Below are positions 11,890-24,100 of a stretch of DNA of 64,000 bases, piece by piece. Origin of the DNA: Styela clava (Eukaryota; Chordata; Ascidiacea; Stolidobranchia; Styelidae). The translations under genes were made by a program, and so were the position numbers. The stretch spans positions 12,197,426 through 12,261,425 of the forward strand of contig NC_135263.1 of assembly GCF_964204865.1 (NCBI RefSeq), in the 5' to 3' direction. Under the pieces are notes generated by a model, which worked only from the letters and a program-made list of their open reading frames with translations, was not told the origin of the DNA and ran no database searches. Within the stretch, counting starts at the first letter, position 1, and every line of letters begins with the position of its first letter.

Positions 11890-13626
11890 AATAATTGGTA
11901 ATTATTCCAAGGTTAACAAACTACCACCTTATATTATAAGTGATGGTAAGCAAATTTCTGATGGTACTGGCATTTGTGCTGCCCTGAATCATCATTTCCT
12001 AAGAGTTTGTCCAATGCGTCAAAAAAAAGTCCAGCTGTGAACAGCCACATGCATACTCTTGGACCAAGCATCAGTGAATCCTTTTTTCTTCGTGATACCA
12101 TACCACTGGAAATTGAAAAACAAATAGATAAATTAGATAGTAATAAAGCTGTAGGTAGTGATGATATACCAGTGAAAATGTTCAAAATCGCCAAGCTTGT
12201 TTTATCGCCAATTTTATCCTCTCTTTTTAATCAAAGTTTTACAGATCATGTGTATCCAGATATACTGAAAATAGCTAAGGTGATACCGCTCCATAAGAAA
12301 GGGTCTAAGCATGATCCGAATAATTATAGGCCTATCTCCCTGCTATCATAAATTGCCAAGATTTATGAAAATATTTTATATCATCGTCTCAAATATTATT
12401 TCGATAAACATGGAACTTTGAGCCTTTCCCAGTTTGGTTTCCGAAACAACTATTCAACTGAGCTAGCCATAGCGCGGCTCAAAGAAATGATGATAGAAAA
12501 TAAGACCAATAACAAGATCACATGTGCCATCTTTTTGGATCTTGCGGAAGCTTTTGATACTGTTAACCACCTAATTTTACTAGATAAGTTATATCATTAG
12601 GGCATTCGAGGAAAGGCATATCATCTTATTGCATCATAGTTAAGTGGCCGCAAACAATATGTCCAATATGGGGATTGTATCTCTGAAATGGGCCTTATTG
12701 AATGTGGGGTCCCCCAGGGTTCCACGATTGGCCCGCTGTTATTTCTATGCTACATAAACGATCTACCTTTGGCATCTACTTTTTATTCGACATTATTTGC
12801 CGATGATACTTCTCTGCTTAAATCAGCATCCTGTGGTTTAGAACTCCAAACTGTGGTGAATCATGAACTCCAGAAGGTCGATTATTGGATTAAAGCGAAC
12901 AAATTATTCTAAAACAAAATTTATGTTGTTCTGTGATAAAAAGCATGGTATTTCCACATTTAGAGTTGGCATTGGCAGCAACGTTATAGAACAAACAAAA
13001 TCCATTAAATATTTGGGAATTACAATTGATGACGAACTGAGTTGGAAGCCACATATTGCCGAGTTATCCAAGAAATTATCGCAAACTCTTGGAATATTTT
13101 ACAGGTTAGGGCATATTTTGAAATCTAAAACACTTAAATTAGTATATTTTAGTCTATTTCACTCACGTCTGCAATATGGTCTGCTAAGTTGAGGCTCAGC
13201 ATCAAGGTCTTCCTTACAGCCAGTCCATGTTTTGCAAAATAAAGTTTTACGAAGTATGGCATTTGCAGAGAAAGTTCGTGTAACTAATTTGCAGCTCTAC
13301 TACCAGTATTAATTCCTACAGCTGTCTGATATGCATACGCTAGAAATAGCAAAGTTCATGCATCGGTATGAAAATGACCTTGTCCCTCCTGTTTTTAAAC
13401 ATTATTTCACCCCATTAAAAAAAGTGCACAATTACTGCACCAGGTCCCAAAGAAACAAGGTTTTCTTTACTCCACAAGTGTTCACTGAGGTGGACAAAAC
13501 ATCTTTGAAGTATATGGGTGTACAGGTCTGGGGCAATGTACCACCTGAAACTAAAAATAAGTTCTGTGCATGTTTTCAGTAAGAAACTGAACCCTTTTGC
13601 GTATAGATATTTGAACCGAAATAAAT
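11890..13626 (+). pseudogene. CR1/jockey-like non-LTR retrotransposon, degenerate reverse transcriptase ORF
   Basis: Successive frames encode, in order, the pre-RT linker, RT motifs (LDSNKAVGSDDIP, AKVIPLHKKG, NYRPISLLS), the LDLAEAFDTVNH motif, CGVPQGSTIGPLLF, the catalytic-box segment LFADDTSL, a KYLGITID block and the C-terminal HSRLQYGLLS-type tail with an RSQRNKVFF segment. At least five in-frame stops (for example near 12350, 12598, 12640, 12910 and 13190) and a slip at a run of A near 12020 break it, so it is dead. The order of motifs is that of ORF2 of CR1/Rex/Crack-type LINEs; no endonuclease domain is seen upstream, which suggests 5' truncation. A 3' UTR may continue to about 14370, where ACTG-type units follow AATAAA-like sequence. 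Confidence 0.85.
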
Positions 13627-15156
13627 CTTTTTATCTGAGTCAGGTTTATGTATTTTAACCGACTAAATTTAAAAGCCATTAAAGTGGAATTCAAGCGCTT
13701 TAAAAGTGGCCATTTTGTGTTGAACTACTTTCTTAGATCAAGAAATGTCGAGAGGGCAAAATGCGAAACGTGTGAACACGACTCCACAATTGATTCGTTG
13801 TGTTTCACGGGGAGTTCATTGTAGAAACAGTAATAAATCCCGCTCTTCTGTAACCTCTAGCTTCTGGCCTACACAGTTTGAATGTTTTCGCCGCTGGAGA
13901 GTAGATTCCCATTTCTTTTTTTTCTTCCTCATTTGTTTGCGATATCCTCCTTCTTGGGTTCTGGAATCTGGAATATTGCTATCGACTTTCAGCGGACTTT
14001 GACTTCGCTGTATACTAGCGTTTTCTGGATACTTCTTACCAAAAAAATGCATGGTTTCCTTATACGTATTATTCCTTATACATTTACAATAAAACTGTGT
14101 TGTAATTTTTGATCAATTGACTACAAAAATCTCGTGATTCTTTAAGAAATGGAAGCAACTATCCAGCGGTTACGTAAACCACCATACGGCGGCGAGGTGA
14201 AAAGATATCCTCTCGCACGTACCGTAATTATCCCCCGCGGGATTCGCACCTGCGGGCCAACGCGGAGTTATCATTTCTGGTTTATGAAATGCAATTTTTT
14301 GTCTTTCTTGATTATGTTTGTCCATTATTTACTTTCGGTTTGTGATAAAATAAACTACTGACTGATTGCAAAGATATCTACAACGCTCACCTTCTCACCT
14401 CTTGTACACGTGTTTACGGTCGAACCTCTGACCCAAATATTTGAGAAACAGAAACACCGATTCTGATATGTTTAAGTTAAATGGACTCAAAGCTCCTTCG
14501 ACTTGAAATTATCGTAATTCTGCGCTGTTCAAGTGTATCATGAGGCCTCAATGGGTTAATTACGAGATGTTCCTCCCTCTACTACATGTGGATTCGCTGG
14601 TTCTACATGGTTGTTAGTATCGACTTTTGTCGGGGTCAACTCAATATTCAGAATTTTCTCGGAAGTTCATTTGTTCATCTCGCAATTGAACTCACCTGGT
14701 TTTCCAGGCATTTCTTTTGTATGTTTTGTTTGTTTCATTCAGTATCTTGTTTTAACAATGTCAAAATTAATAGTATTTGTATTTTTGCTTTATATTGATT
14801 CTTGCAATTTTGGTCGGACCTTTGTGACGCCTATTCCGAACCACGTCTCAAGCATGACATACATGCCACTGCCAGCCTGCCACGAAGAACCGGATATAAA
14901 GATAGAGACGTTATCGGCAGTTTTGGTTTGTTTTTTGGGCTTTTGTCCGTTCTCAACTTGTTTGTGCTTATGTTTATTCAAACCTTTCACTACCGGTATT
15001 ACATTTTTCATGCATTCAAGACGGTTTTCTCGCTCTTGTAGTCTTGTCACATTAGCCTACACCCCGGCTCTGTATACGCAGATCCCAAGAATCCAGAGTT
15101 CACATTTAAAAAGAATAAAAACTTTGTGAAAACAAATAATACAATATCCTACAACT
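13627..15156. other. Possible LINE 3' UTR and GALNT7 upstream region
   Basis: 13627-14370 may be the 3' untranslated part of the preceding LINE, since it ends in a short ACTG repeat after an A-rich stretch. 14370-15156 lies directly upstream of the GALNT7 start and should contain its promoter and 5' UTR. A 172-codon ORF at 14611-15129 has hydrophobic, low-specificity composition and no family likeness, so I do not call it a gene. Confidence 0.35.
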
Positions 15157-18100
15157 ATGAGGATTAGAGGATCTAACGTTGTCAAAGTCGTTATTGTATG
15201 TGTTTGCTTTTTTGCTGTTTATCATCTTTATTGGGATGAAATATCGCAGGTGAGTTTTTTCTACTATTCATTTTTATTTTCAAAGGTGAGTCTGTAAGTA
15301 CTTAAGCATGAGTATTCTGCCATAACTCACCCTTTTCTTCCTACAAACCAGCACAGCCAGGAGTCTAAAATGAATTTTAAACCTACAACAATTGCAGAAT
15401 TAACTACTTCCTTGTTATTTGTGTTACACTTAACTTATATATTATGTTATTATTTTAAACAACTCCCAAGCCGACTGAAAATCGAACTCCTTACTCAAAT
15501 CGTCCAATGCCACCTTGTTATCTAAAAGGTCTGTGGGCTGAAAGTCCCTGCCGGCTGTAACGTTTGAATGCATAAGGTTGATGGTGGATGTGAATCATCT
15601 ATAAACATTTTATAATACAGTAGTAGTTTGTCTCGTTCGTTATGTCCTGCTTCATAAATTTTTCATTTTTATTCAGATGTCAAAATCAAGAAGTGGACTG
15701 TTACCAGATAGCCTTTTGGACTCAAATCAGGGTAGAAAAAGTAAATTTGGTGATGAAATCAATTTTCCTCATATTCCTGGAATGGAAGTTGACGTTAAAC
15801 ACGGCGGAGTAAAAACATTTGAAAAAGATATTCAACAGCAAATAGTGCCTATTGCAAAAGATCCAGAGGATCGCAAAAAAGTGGACGTTTCACATCTAAG
15901 ACCTACACTCAATTGGCGAGTGCCTGGAAATTATGAATTAGAATTGCCAACTCATAGGGGACCAGGGGAATATGGTGTGGCTGTTAGTCACACAAGTGAA
16001 GAAAAAGATGCTGTTGATGCAGCTATTAAAGAATTTGGTTTCAATATGGTCAACAGTGACAAAATATCAATGGACAGATATCCTAAAGATCTAAGGCATC
16101 AAGAGTGAGTACTATTACTACTAATACAATTATAAGCTTACACAGCTGCGTCAATAATCATATAAGTAAAATGAGTTTACTTGATATATGATCTTTTTTT
16201 AAAATCAACTTTTATATACTGGATATGACCATTTTTTCTCGAAAAGGATATTATTACTGTATTATATTATATCACTTACAAATTTCCTTCAAACAGAAAA
16301 CTATATGGTTATCAACTTGGACATATTCTGATAATAATGACTTACGGTAACTTTCATGCAAATTCCACCTCCTGATATTTCAATGGTCCATCTTAACTTT
16401 GCTCAAAGAATTTACTTCTGGTGTGTAACAAATTCTCCCATGTCCACATATCCTACCTATTTTAATATGTCCCGTTTGAGAATATGACAACCCATGGACC
16501 TGAAATCTCTATTTTGGGGTGCTGTTACCACAATCATTCATAAGCGGCATGGGGGATTGTTTTGGAGTTATAAATAGAAAAAAAGAAACACAAACTTGAT
16601 AATATTTTCTTTTTTGTTGCAGATGTAAACATTGGAATTATGCACCAGCAAAAGATTTGCCGACAGTCAGTGTCGTAATTGTATTTCATAATGAAGGTTG
16701 GTCAACACTTATGAGAACAATTCATTCTGTGGTGAATTTTACTCCTAAAGAATTACTAGCTGAAGTTGTGATGATTGATGATCGCAGCAATAAAGGTGAG
16801 AATTGATAGGGGGTGAACAAAATTGAATAACGGGATGAGTGATTTATTTGAGTGGAAAAAGTAAAAATGAGATATATTTTGAATTATATTGTTCTCAAAT
16901 GTGCAGCAGGAAGCAGATGCAAGAGAAATATTTTTACAACATTTTATTTATCAATTTGGAATCAGAGAAAAGCCACATGCGAGACCAAACTCCAGGTCAT
17001 TGAAAATGACTCCTGGCTAACGAATATTTGAACCTTGGTCGCAGAATCCTTGTAATCCCACAATCAACATCATTTCAGTTATTACATGTTCACAGTTTCG
17101 AAAATAATTCAATTGAATGAAATTATTTTATTATTAAAAGACTCATCAGAAATGAGATGTAAACATTGATATTTAAATGTCAATGTGCCTTGTCTTGTAA
17201 AGGAGTCTGTATACTGTCAAACCTAGATGCAGACATTGTTTTGGAATTCCTGACAGGTTCAATACCTAATAAAAAACTTTGATAGTTTGACTATACCATA
17301 TCTTTGCCCATAACCAATTGCATTTGCCCAATTCTTCAACTCCTATTTTTAGAACACCTTAAGAAAAGACTTGAAGATTACATTCAGAGGTGGGATGGTC
17401 TTGTCAAACTATTCAGAAATGAAAGAAGAGAAGGTTTGATTCGTGCAAGAAGTATAGGAGCCAAAAAAGCATCGGCTGGCAAAGTTTTAGTTTATCTTGA
17501 TGCACACTGTGAATGTGGGTATAATTGGTTACCACCACTCATTACTCCTATAGCAATGAACAGGTAGGTGATCGCGGTTTTCTAGTCTATCAGAATGTCA
17601 ATGTTTACAGTAAAATTGCTTTATTTTTAAATTACTCCATGCGAAATTTTTTTGGACATCTGAATCAATATCACTCCCAATGTCCAATATGTCATTGATA
17701 TTTTAAAACAACTATATCACTTTGTATTTCAACACCTCTTTCACAATTGAAGCACACAAATGTTAAAATGGGATTAATTTTAGAAAATATTTATAAACAA
17801 GTACTCTCTTTGAAATTTGATTGCAGTAATTTTTGACACACTTATTTGAATTGAATTTATTTTGAGCATGCGCGATGAATTAAATTGGAAATATGTATGC
17901 TTAGAACCTCTCAAATCTGAGAAACTAGCTATGTTCAACCTCATTGAACTCAAATATGTATTGCATCAAGTGTAAAAACTTCAGGATTTCTGCCACATAC
18001 AGAAATGACAAATGAGATTTGCCATGCTTTACTATTATTCTAGCCCACTTTATAGTGCATACTGGTAATTATATATGCTTCATTAATTTTGATATTCCAA

Positions 18101-21100
18101 GTATTCATGGCTGACTGTTCTCATGCATTTTGCAATTTTGGTTTCACTTTTAGTTTACAACATCCATCGTGAATATTTTCAAAAGAATGTTTCATATGCG
18201 CTGATTATTTGGTTTCTCCGGGACTAACTACTTATCCTTCTTCTATATTTTTGTGCTGGTAGATCCGTAGGCATATAATGCAAAAAAGCCATAGCAAGAG
18301 TGAAGATAACTATTGTAGGCGATTTGTTGGTGTGCAGCATGACTCCCAGAACATTTCATATGAATGAGTATAGAGATAATACAGCAGGGTAGCCCCAAAA
18401 AAACACGACGCATCATTTTTTTTTAAATTCATTGGAACTCTGTTTTGTTTTGAGTCACCTTATACGATTAAATCAATGTCCATTACATTTAACATTTTGT
18501 GTTGTCTTTTAGAATGGTTACAACTGTACCTCTCATTGATGTAATTAGCGGGAGAGACTACACCTTCACTGGTCAAGCTGGTGGTAACTTGGATGGTTTT
18601 GCCAGAGGTGCATGGGACTGGAGTATGTTGTGGAAACGCACACCAATCACAAAAGAAGAAATTAAAAGGAGGGAACACAAAACTGATCCCTACAGGTGAG
18701 GTTTTGTTTTATTTAGCAATTTAATCAAGGTTTTAGGCACATGGAAATTGGGTATACTGGATCGACCATTTCTTCAGAACAGAAAATAATCAGCAACTGG
18801 CTTCTTGAATAACCCATGATTATTTTCTGCATATTTAAAAGTGTAAACTTGCAAGGACACTGCTTTTCTGTATATATTATTTTTGGAATATTTCTCTCTG
18901 AAAATGACAGTAATGCATGCCATCAAGTCTTTTCGAATATCCTGCTTAGGAATGATTCGGGTGACCTCTGATATTCTATCATAAAATTGTGCGAATAAAA
19001 TTTCATTACCACTTCGTTCTTGAAGGAAAATAAAGCCTGTGCCCTAACTGTGAGACAGTAATTTTATGGGATGTGATTCACGAATTAAACAAAACATGAT
19101 TATCTTATATGATTGTCCCGCTGCAGCATAGTTATTACCGTAAAACCTATGGCCTGGCCGATTGCGAACCTGTGCATTTGGTGTTACTAACAAAAATCTA
19201 CAGCTTTATTTGAATAATTTTTAATACGAAACTGAAATGTGAAAATCATGATAAATAGATTTCAGCCATGCTCATTTGTGGGAAAAGTAAAATGTACCGT
19301 TGGTTTTTATAATTTGGCACCTACCAACACTGCTCTTGTCATGTAGTCTTTGGCAAAGATTGTGATGGTGGGTTCGGTCTGCAGTTTACACACCATTTAG
19401 TTACTGGAGTAAATTTTTTGGGAGGTCTTCCGCTTACATTCCCTCTGTTTGGTGTGTGCCACATCAAACAAGTTTTTCTTCCTGCAGCAACTGCACCCGC
19501 GATCACTTTGTTATATCTTGTCAATTCACTGTTCAATGACCATAACAACGCGTCTCTCTGGTGAGCTGGAGATTTGGCAACTTGTTGCTTTAAATTCAAT
19601 GGAACAGAAAGTTTTACAGAATTGGCATCGGCTGCCCCTAATGAAAGCGTCCTTCCTACTTGGTTTTGTAATTCCCTTGGATATTGTTCACTTTCGCCAC
19701 TGCTGTCCCCAAAAATAATGTTGTTTCCTACTTTGTACAATGCATTGAAGGCGCTTGGACATAAAACTTCATTGTTAAATCCCAGCATCTTTGATACTGC
19801 TTGAAGTACTCTTTCGTGGTCACTGAGCGGACCTTCTTCGAGTGTGTATGGTAAAAGCTGCAATAAATAATAGAAATATATAAGATAGGCTAGATATTGC
19901 GAAGCTGATCAGTATCATTATGGCAAATTGGACTACTAGTTAGTTGTTCAGGGATATCTAAAATGGAAACAAATGTATGAACCAATTGGGAATTGATTAT
20001 ATGCAATATTTTGAATTCTTGCTTATAGGAGTAATTTAACAACATTTATCAAAATTAGCATTTTGAACAATGGTAGTCTTACAGATACAGTGACTGAAAA
20101 AGCTTTCACTTAATCTCTAAATACAATTTAATCACTATCTGAAATATATTCCATTATTAAGAATGTTTTTGGATATAGATAATTAGGTTTTAGCCTCTTT
20201 CTTTGCAGATTTTTGAGTATTGTGAAAAAGGTTTAAATTCGATCATTGCAAAGCTTGAAAATGGTATTCATTTTCAACAATAACTGTTAATATCATTTGG
20301 AAATAAGCCCTTACCTGTAACTTATATATTCCTGCATCTTTGTCAAACAATAATCTCAATGAAGTCCCGCAACGAACCAAATCACTATCAGTTATTTCAC
20401 TCGGTTCGACAATTATTAGTTTATCTTTACTTCCATCTGGTGTTGGCACTGATTTCACACAGACATGATCCTGAAATCTCTAAAAAATTCAATTAAATAG
20501 TTGGTTATTGGCTATTAGCATTTTGTTGTAATTAGAAAATAAACTCTTAATTCAGAGGAATTCAATTTTGTCTCTGGCTGCAGCTCTGATACCAGCTTAC
20601 CATGTCAGTTGAAAACTATTATATCAGTAATCGCTAAACTTTATGGTAAAGCCTCTGTTTAAAATTCATTCATGGAATGGAGAATTTGCAAGGGGCTATG
20701 TAAATGTGTAGTCTGTATTATGGCATCAAAATATGTGTTGTATGTATGCATACCTGTAGTATTCCGATTTCCAACTTGTTTTGGGCATAGGTACGTTTTC
20801 TACTAGATCCGCCATCGGTTGACAAATCGTGGAATTTCCATCCTCTCCCGGGCCCAAGTTTTCTTTTACGTCGTTTTCCATTTTTCGGTATACCGCTAGG
20901 TGTTTCGGGTGACGTGGTCGAGCCCGCCGTTGAATAAACTGGCGTGGCGGATCCCAACCCACTATCTGGTGACGTCTCCCGGATTTCGACAACGTCTCGT
21001 AAATCCAAATACTGAGGGCGGTCAGTCGTTGGTAGTCGCCAACGAGTTGCATCTAAATTTGAAGACGTACTTCCAGAATCGCTTGGTGTTGTTGGCGTCA

Positions 21101-24100
21101 AGACTGTTCGACGAAACACCCGGTCTCTTTCCACGATTTCGACATCTGGGCTTCGAGAGGATGACGCACCGCCAGTGCGAACGACACCCGTAGTTCTAAG
21201 GTTACCAGAATATACAAATACTTCTTCATCCGAAGGCGTTCTGCCAGAAATACCACCTTCTTTAGTTAAACAAGACGCACTCGTCGGGGTTAAACTTTGA
21301 GTTATCGCTGTAATTGCATTTCTAATAGCTTGATCGTTCATTTCAGCTGTAGGTGTTTTCGTGATGACGGATTTGTTATTTGTTAAGTCGAAAGGCTTAT
21401 CAAATGTTGCGTAATACGCCGCCATATCAGTCTTGAACTTAAAGCGGGATTTGTGTATGTTCTCGGTGACGTAATCGTACGCTTTTAATTTTTCAGACTC
21501 ACGTATGCTGTTGTCACGATTCGACTTCATGCTTAAATCTGTAGGTTGGCATTGAGGACTTCCCGTGTCCCCGGCCATAATTATTTACTATTCTATTATA
21601 ACTGCAGAAAAAAAATATTTAAATAATTACTTCTATGTGGCCGACTTATTTTATATCCTGATTACGTTTAATAAGTTAGCATCCAATTTAATATCAAAGA
21701 TGTTAGGTTTCCCATTTGACTTAACATACAAGCATAAACAGTATTGTCCGTATATTAAAGGAATGACACGGCGATTACCAACTTGTGCCCACCTCCAGAT
21801 ATTTATGAATTGAGAATTGTCTTCAATGAATTCGTAATCGATGACTCATCGGCCTGTTGGGATTCTTTCATTCAACCATATTAGTAAAATTTTTGTCCTT
21901 ACCAGTAGTTACAATCAAGCAAGCTTGGCCGCCAATTGAGGCAAGATTCATTCGCGATCCGTTTGTAAACACTTCCAAATTTGGCGGGTGGGACGCATTC
22001 GATTGATTAAGTGCAAATAGTAAAAGGATGTACACCCTGGATGATAACGTTCAAGCCAAATAATCGCGTTATTCTGTTTTCTTAATTCCGATAATCTTCA
22101 TTTGATTTTATCTTATCCACTATAGACAAAATTGTAGTTCTTGTTTTTTCAAATATGACAACTAATCTATTTTATGAGGCCGCATCGGGTTGAACGTTCA
22201 TCAACATACAATCGATTAAACACTCGACATTGTTAATTAAGGCTTACGGGCGACGAAATGACCTTATCACGTGATCGATCACCTTCGATCTGTTCAAATC
22301 ATCGACCTTATATGGTAATATAGGTTGTCAGATAGGTAATACGATGACTGATCACTCGACGACAGAATTTTTGCTGCCCTTGATACTCCCGGAATAGGTT
22401 TCCATCAGCAAATATATGCTTGAAACCAATTGTTTTAAATAATATATACCGTTGTCATTTAATTTATAAAACGCCAGAATTAGATAACCTGCGAGTGCGA
22501 CCATCACAATAATGTTGCTCAGAACGTGGTACGTAACCAGCTAGAGTTAATCGACGTAACTAAACTGAGCGATGTACAATACCTAAGTGTCAGCACAAGA
22601 AACAAAACCGAATTGATTACCCCAGCATGAAACTCATACATATTATCGTGCTCTTTAATCATCGTGTTCTTGCTTGATAATTTTCGACTTTCTATTCTTT
22701 CTATCTCAGCTACATTAATCGTATTTATTCAAGTCATCAGCGCGCGTCTTCGTGGTTAAAAAAAAACTACAATAAATTTTCAAAGACATTTGGCTCAATC
22801 GTCACTTGTTTCGTTATTGTTGTTCATGACTTTACATTTACCAAAAAACAAATTCAAAAACTCTAGGATATCATTCTAACTGTCTAAATTTGGCATTCTT
22901 TTCTGAAGCAAGTCATTATAGATAAGCCAATCTGCCATAAAAGTCCGTTCCATATACGAATGTCGCCTGTACGAATAAGTCGCATTGACCCATATAAGGA
23001 TTTAGGACTAGTCTTAAGCGGGAATGAATTTGTAAAAATTCAAAACTCACTTATTAGCTGAAGTTTTACTCAATTATCTCTCAAAAATTCTTATTTTTGG
23101 GAACAAAAATGATAAGTCCATAAACGACTTTTACAAATGCGTTCGTTTAATTATTCAAAACTTAATTTTTAGTCCATTTCAACATATCGTCAACAATTAG
23201 TATTTCTACTTCCAGCGGAAACAGCGTTATGGCTTAAAAGCGCCATATAAGGCGATAATTGGTTTTAAATTTTGACACAATTTTTGTAGCTTCCGCTGGC
23301 TGACCTGACCTATATGTTTCCATATATTGTCTACTGATGTATCACCATTAACGGTGACAAAAAACGTACTACCAGATATAATCGATTTTAAGCAAAACTG
23401 GCCCAATTGTAAAGTCCTTTTTATGCCAGTTTGTAGTGTATTTACCTTGAAAAGACGATTATATATATTGCTTGCAGTTGTATCTTGAGTGAATATTATT
23501 ATACCACTTTTGTACATACTTTTTATGATACATGGTCTCAACTTTCTAGTACATATAGTTTGTTGAGCGTCAATACACTATTTTACGTCCTGACGACATA
23601 AAACTACTGCCAGGATTAGGTTGCTTTGACGATATGTACTAGTTGTTTCTGACTTTACTCTGTCGCTGTCAACTGCCAGCTCTTTTCTGTCATATCGATG
23701 AACACTTTCAACGACTTCATACATCTTTATTAGCCTACGACATTCATACGCTGTTGCCATGCGCTCGCAAAATTATTGTCAAAAGCTAATTCTTTTACTG
23801 CACACGCACTCATATGCTTGAAACGTCAATGCGCGGTGTTTGTGTGTGTGATAGAGAGTTGGAGGCACACAGTTTACACATTTCTGTAACGCTTGGTCAA
23901 CGGCGCGTAGCATATAACAATGCCCATATATGGGAATTAATCGATGCTCGTTGAGTGGAGTACTAGACGAAACGCCCGATGTCGCTCTCAGATAAAGATA
24001 TCTCATTGGTAAGAGATGTATTCCCTTCAATGTTATATGTATTGCCTTCTTTGGCGTATCGCTTGCTCTTCCGAATAAGTCTTGATTTGATTGAGTGAAA

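Noticed and set aside
14611..15129. 172-codon plus-strand ORF upstream of GALNT7
   Set aside because: Hydrophobic, with no domain likeness or splice context; overlaps other random ORFs and lies where the promoter and 5' UTR are expected.
19449..19804. Plus-strand ORFs over the nested gene
   Set aside because: Antisense shadows of its third exon, which is in frame with two upstream exons.
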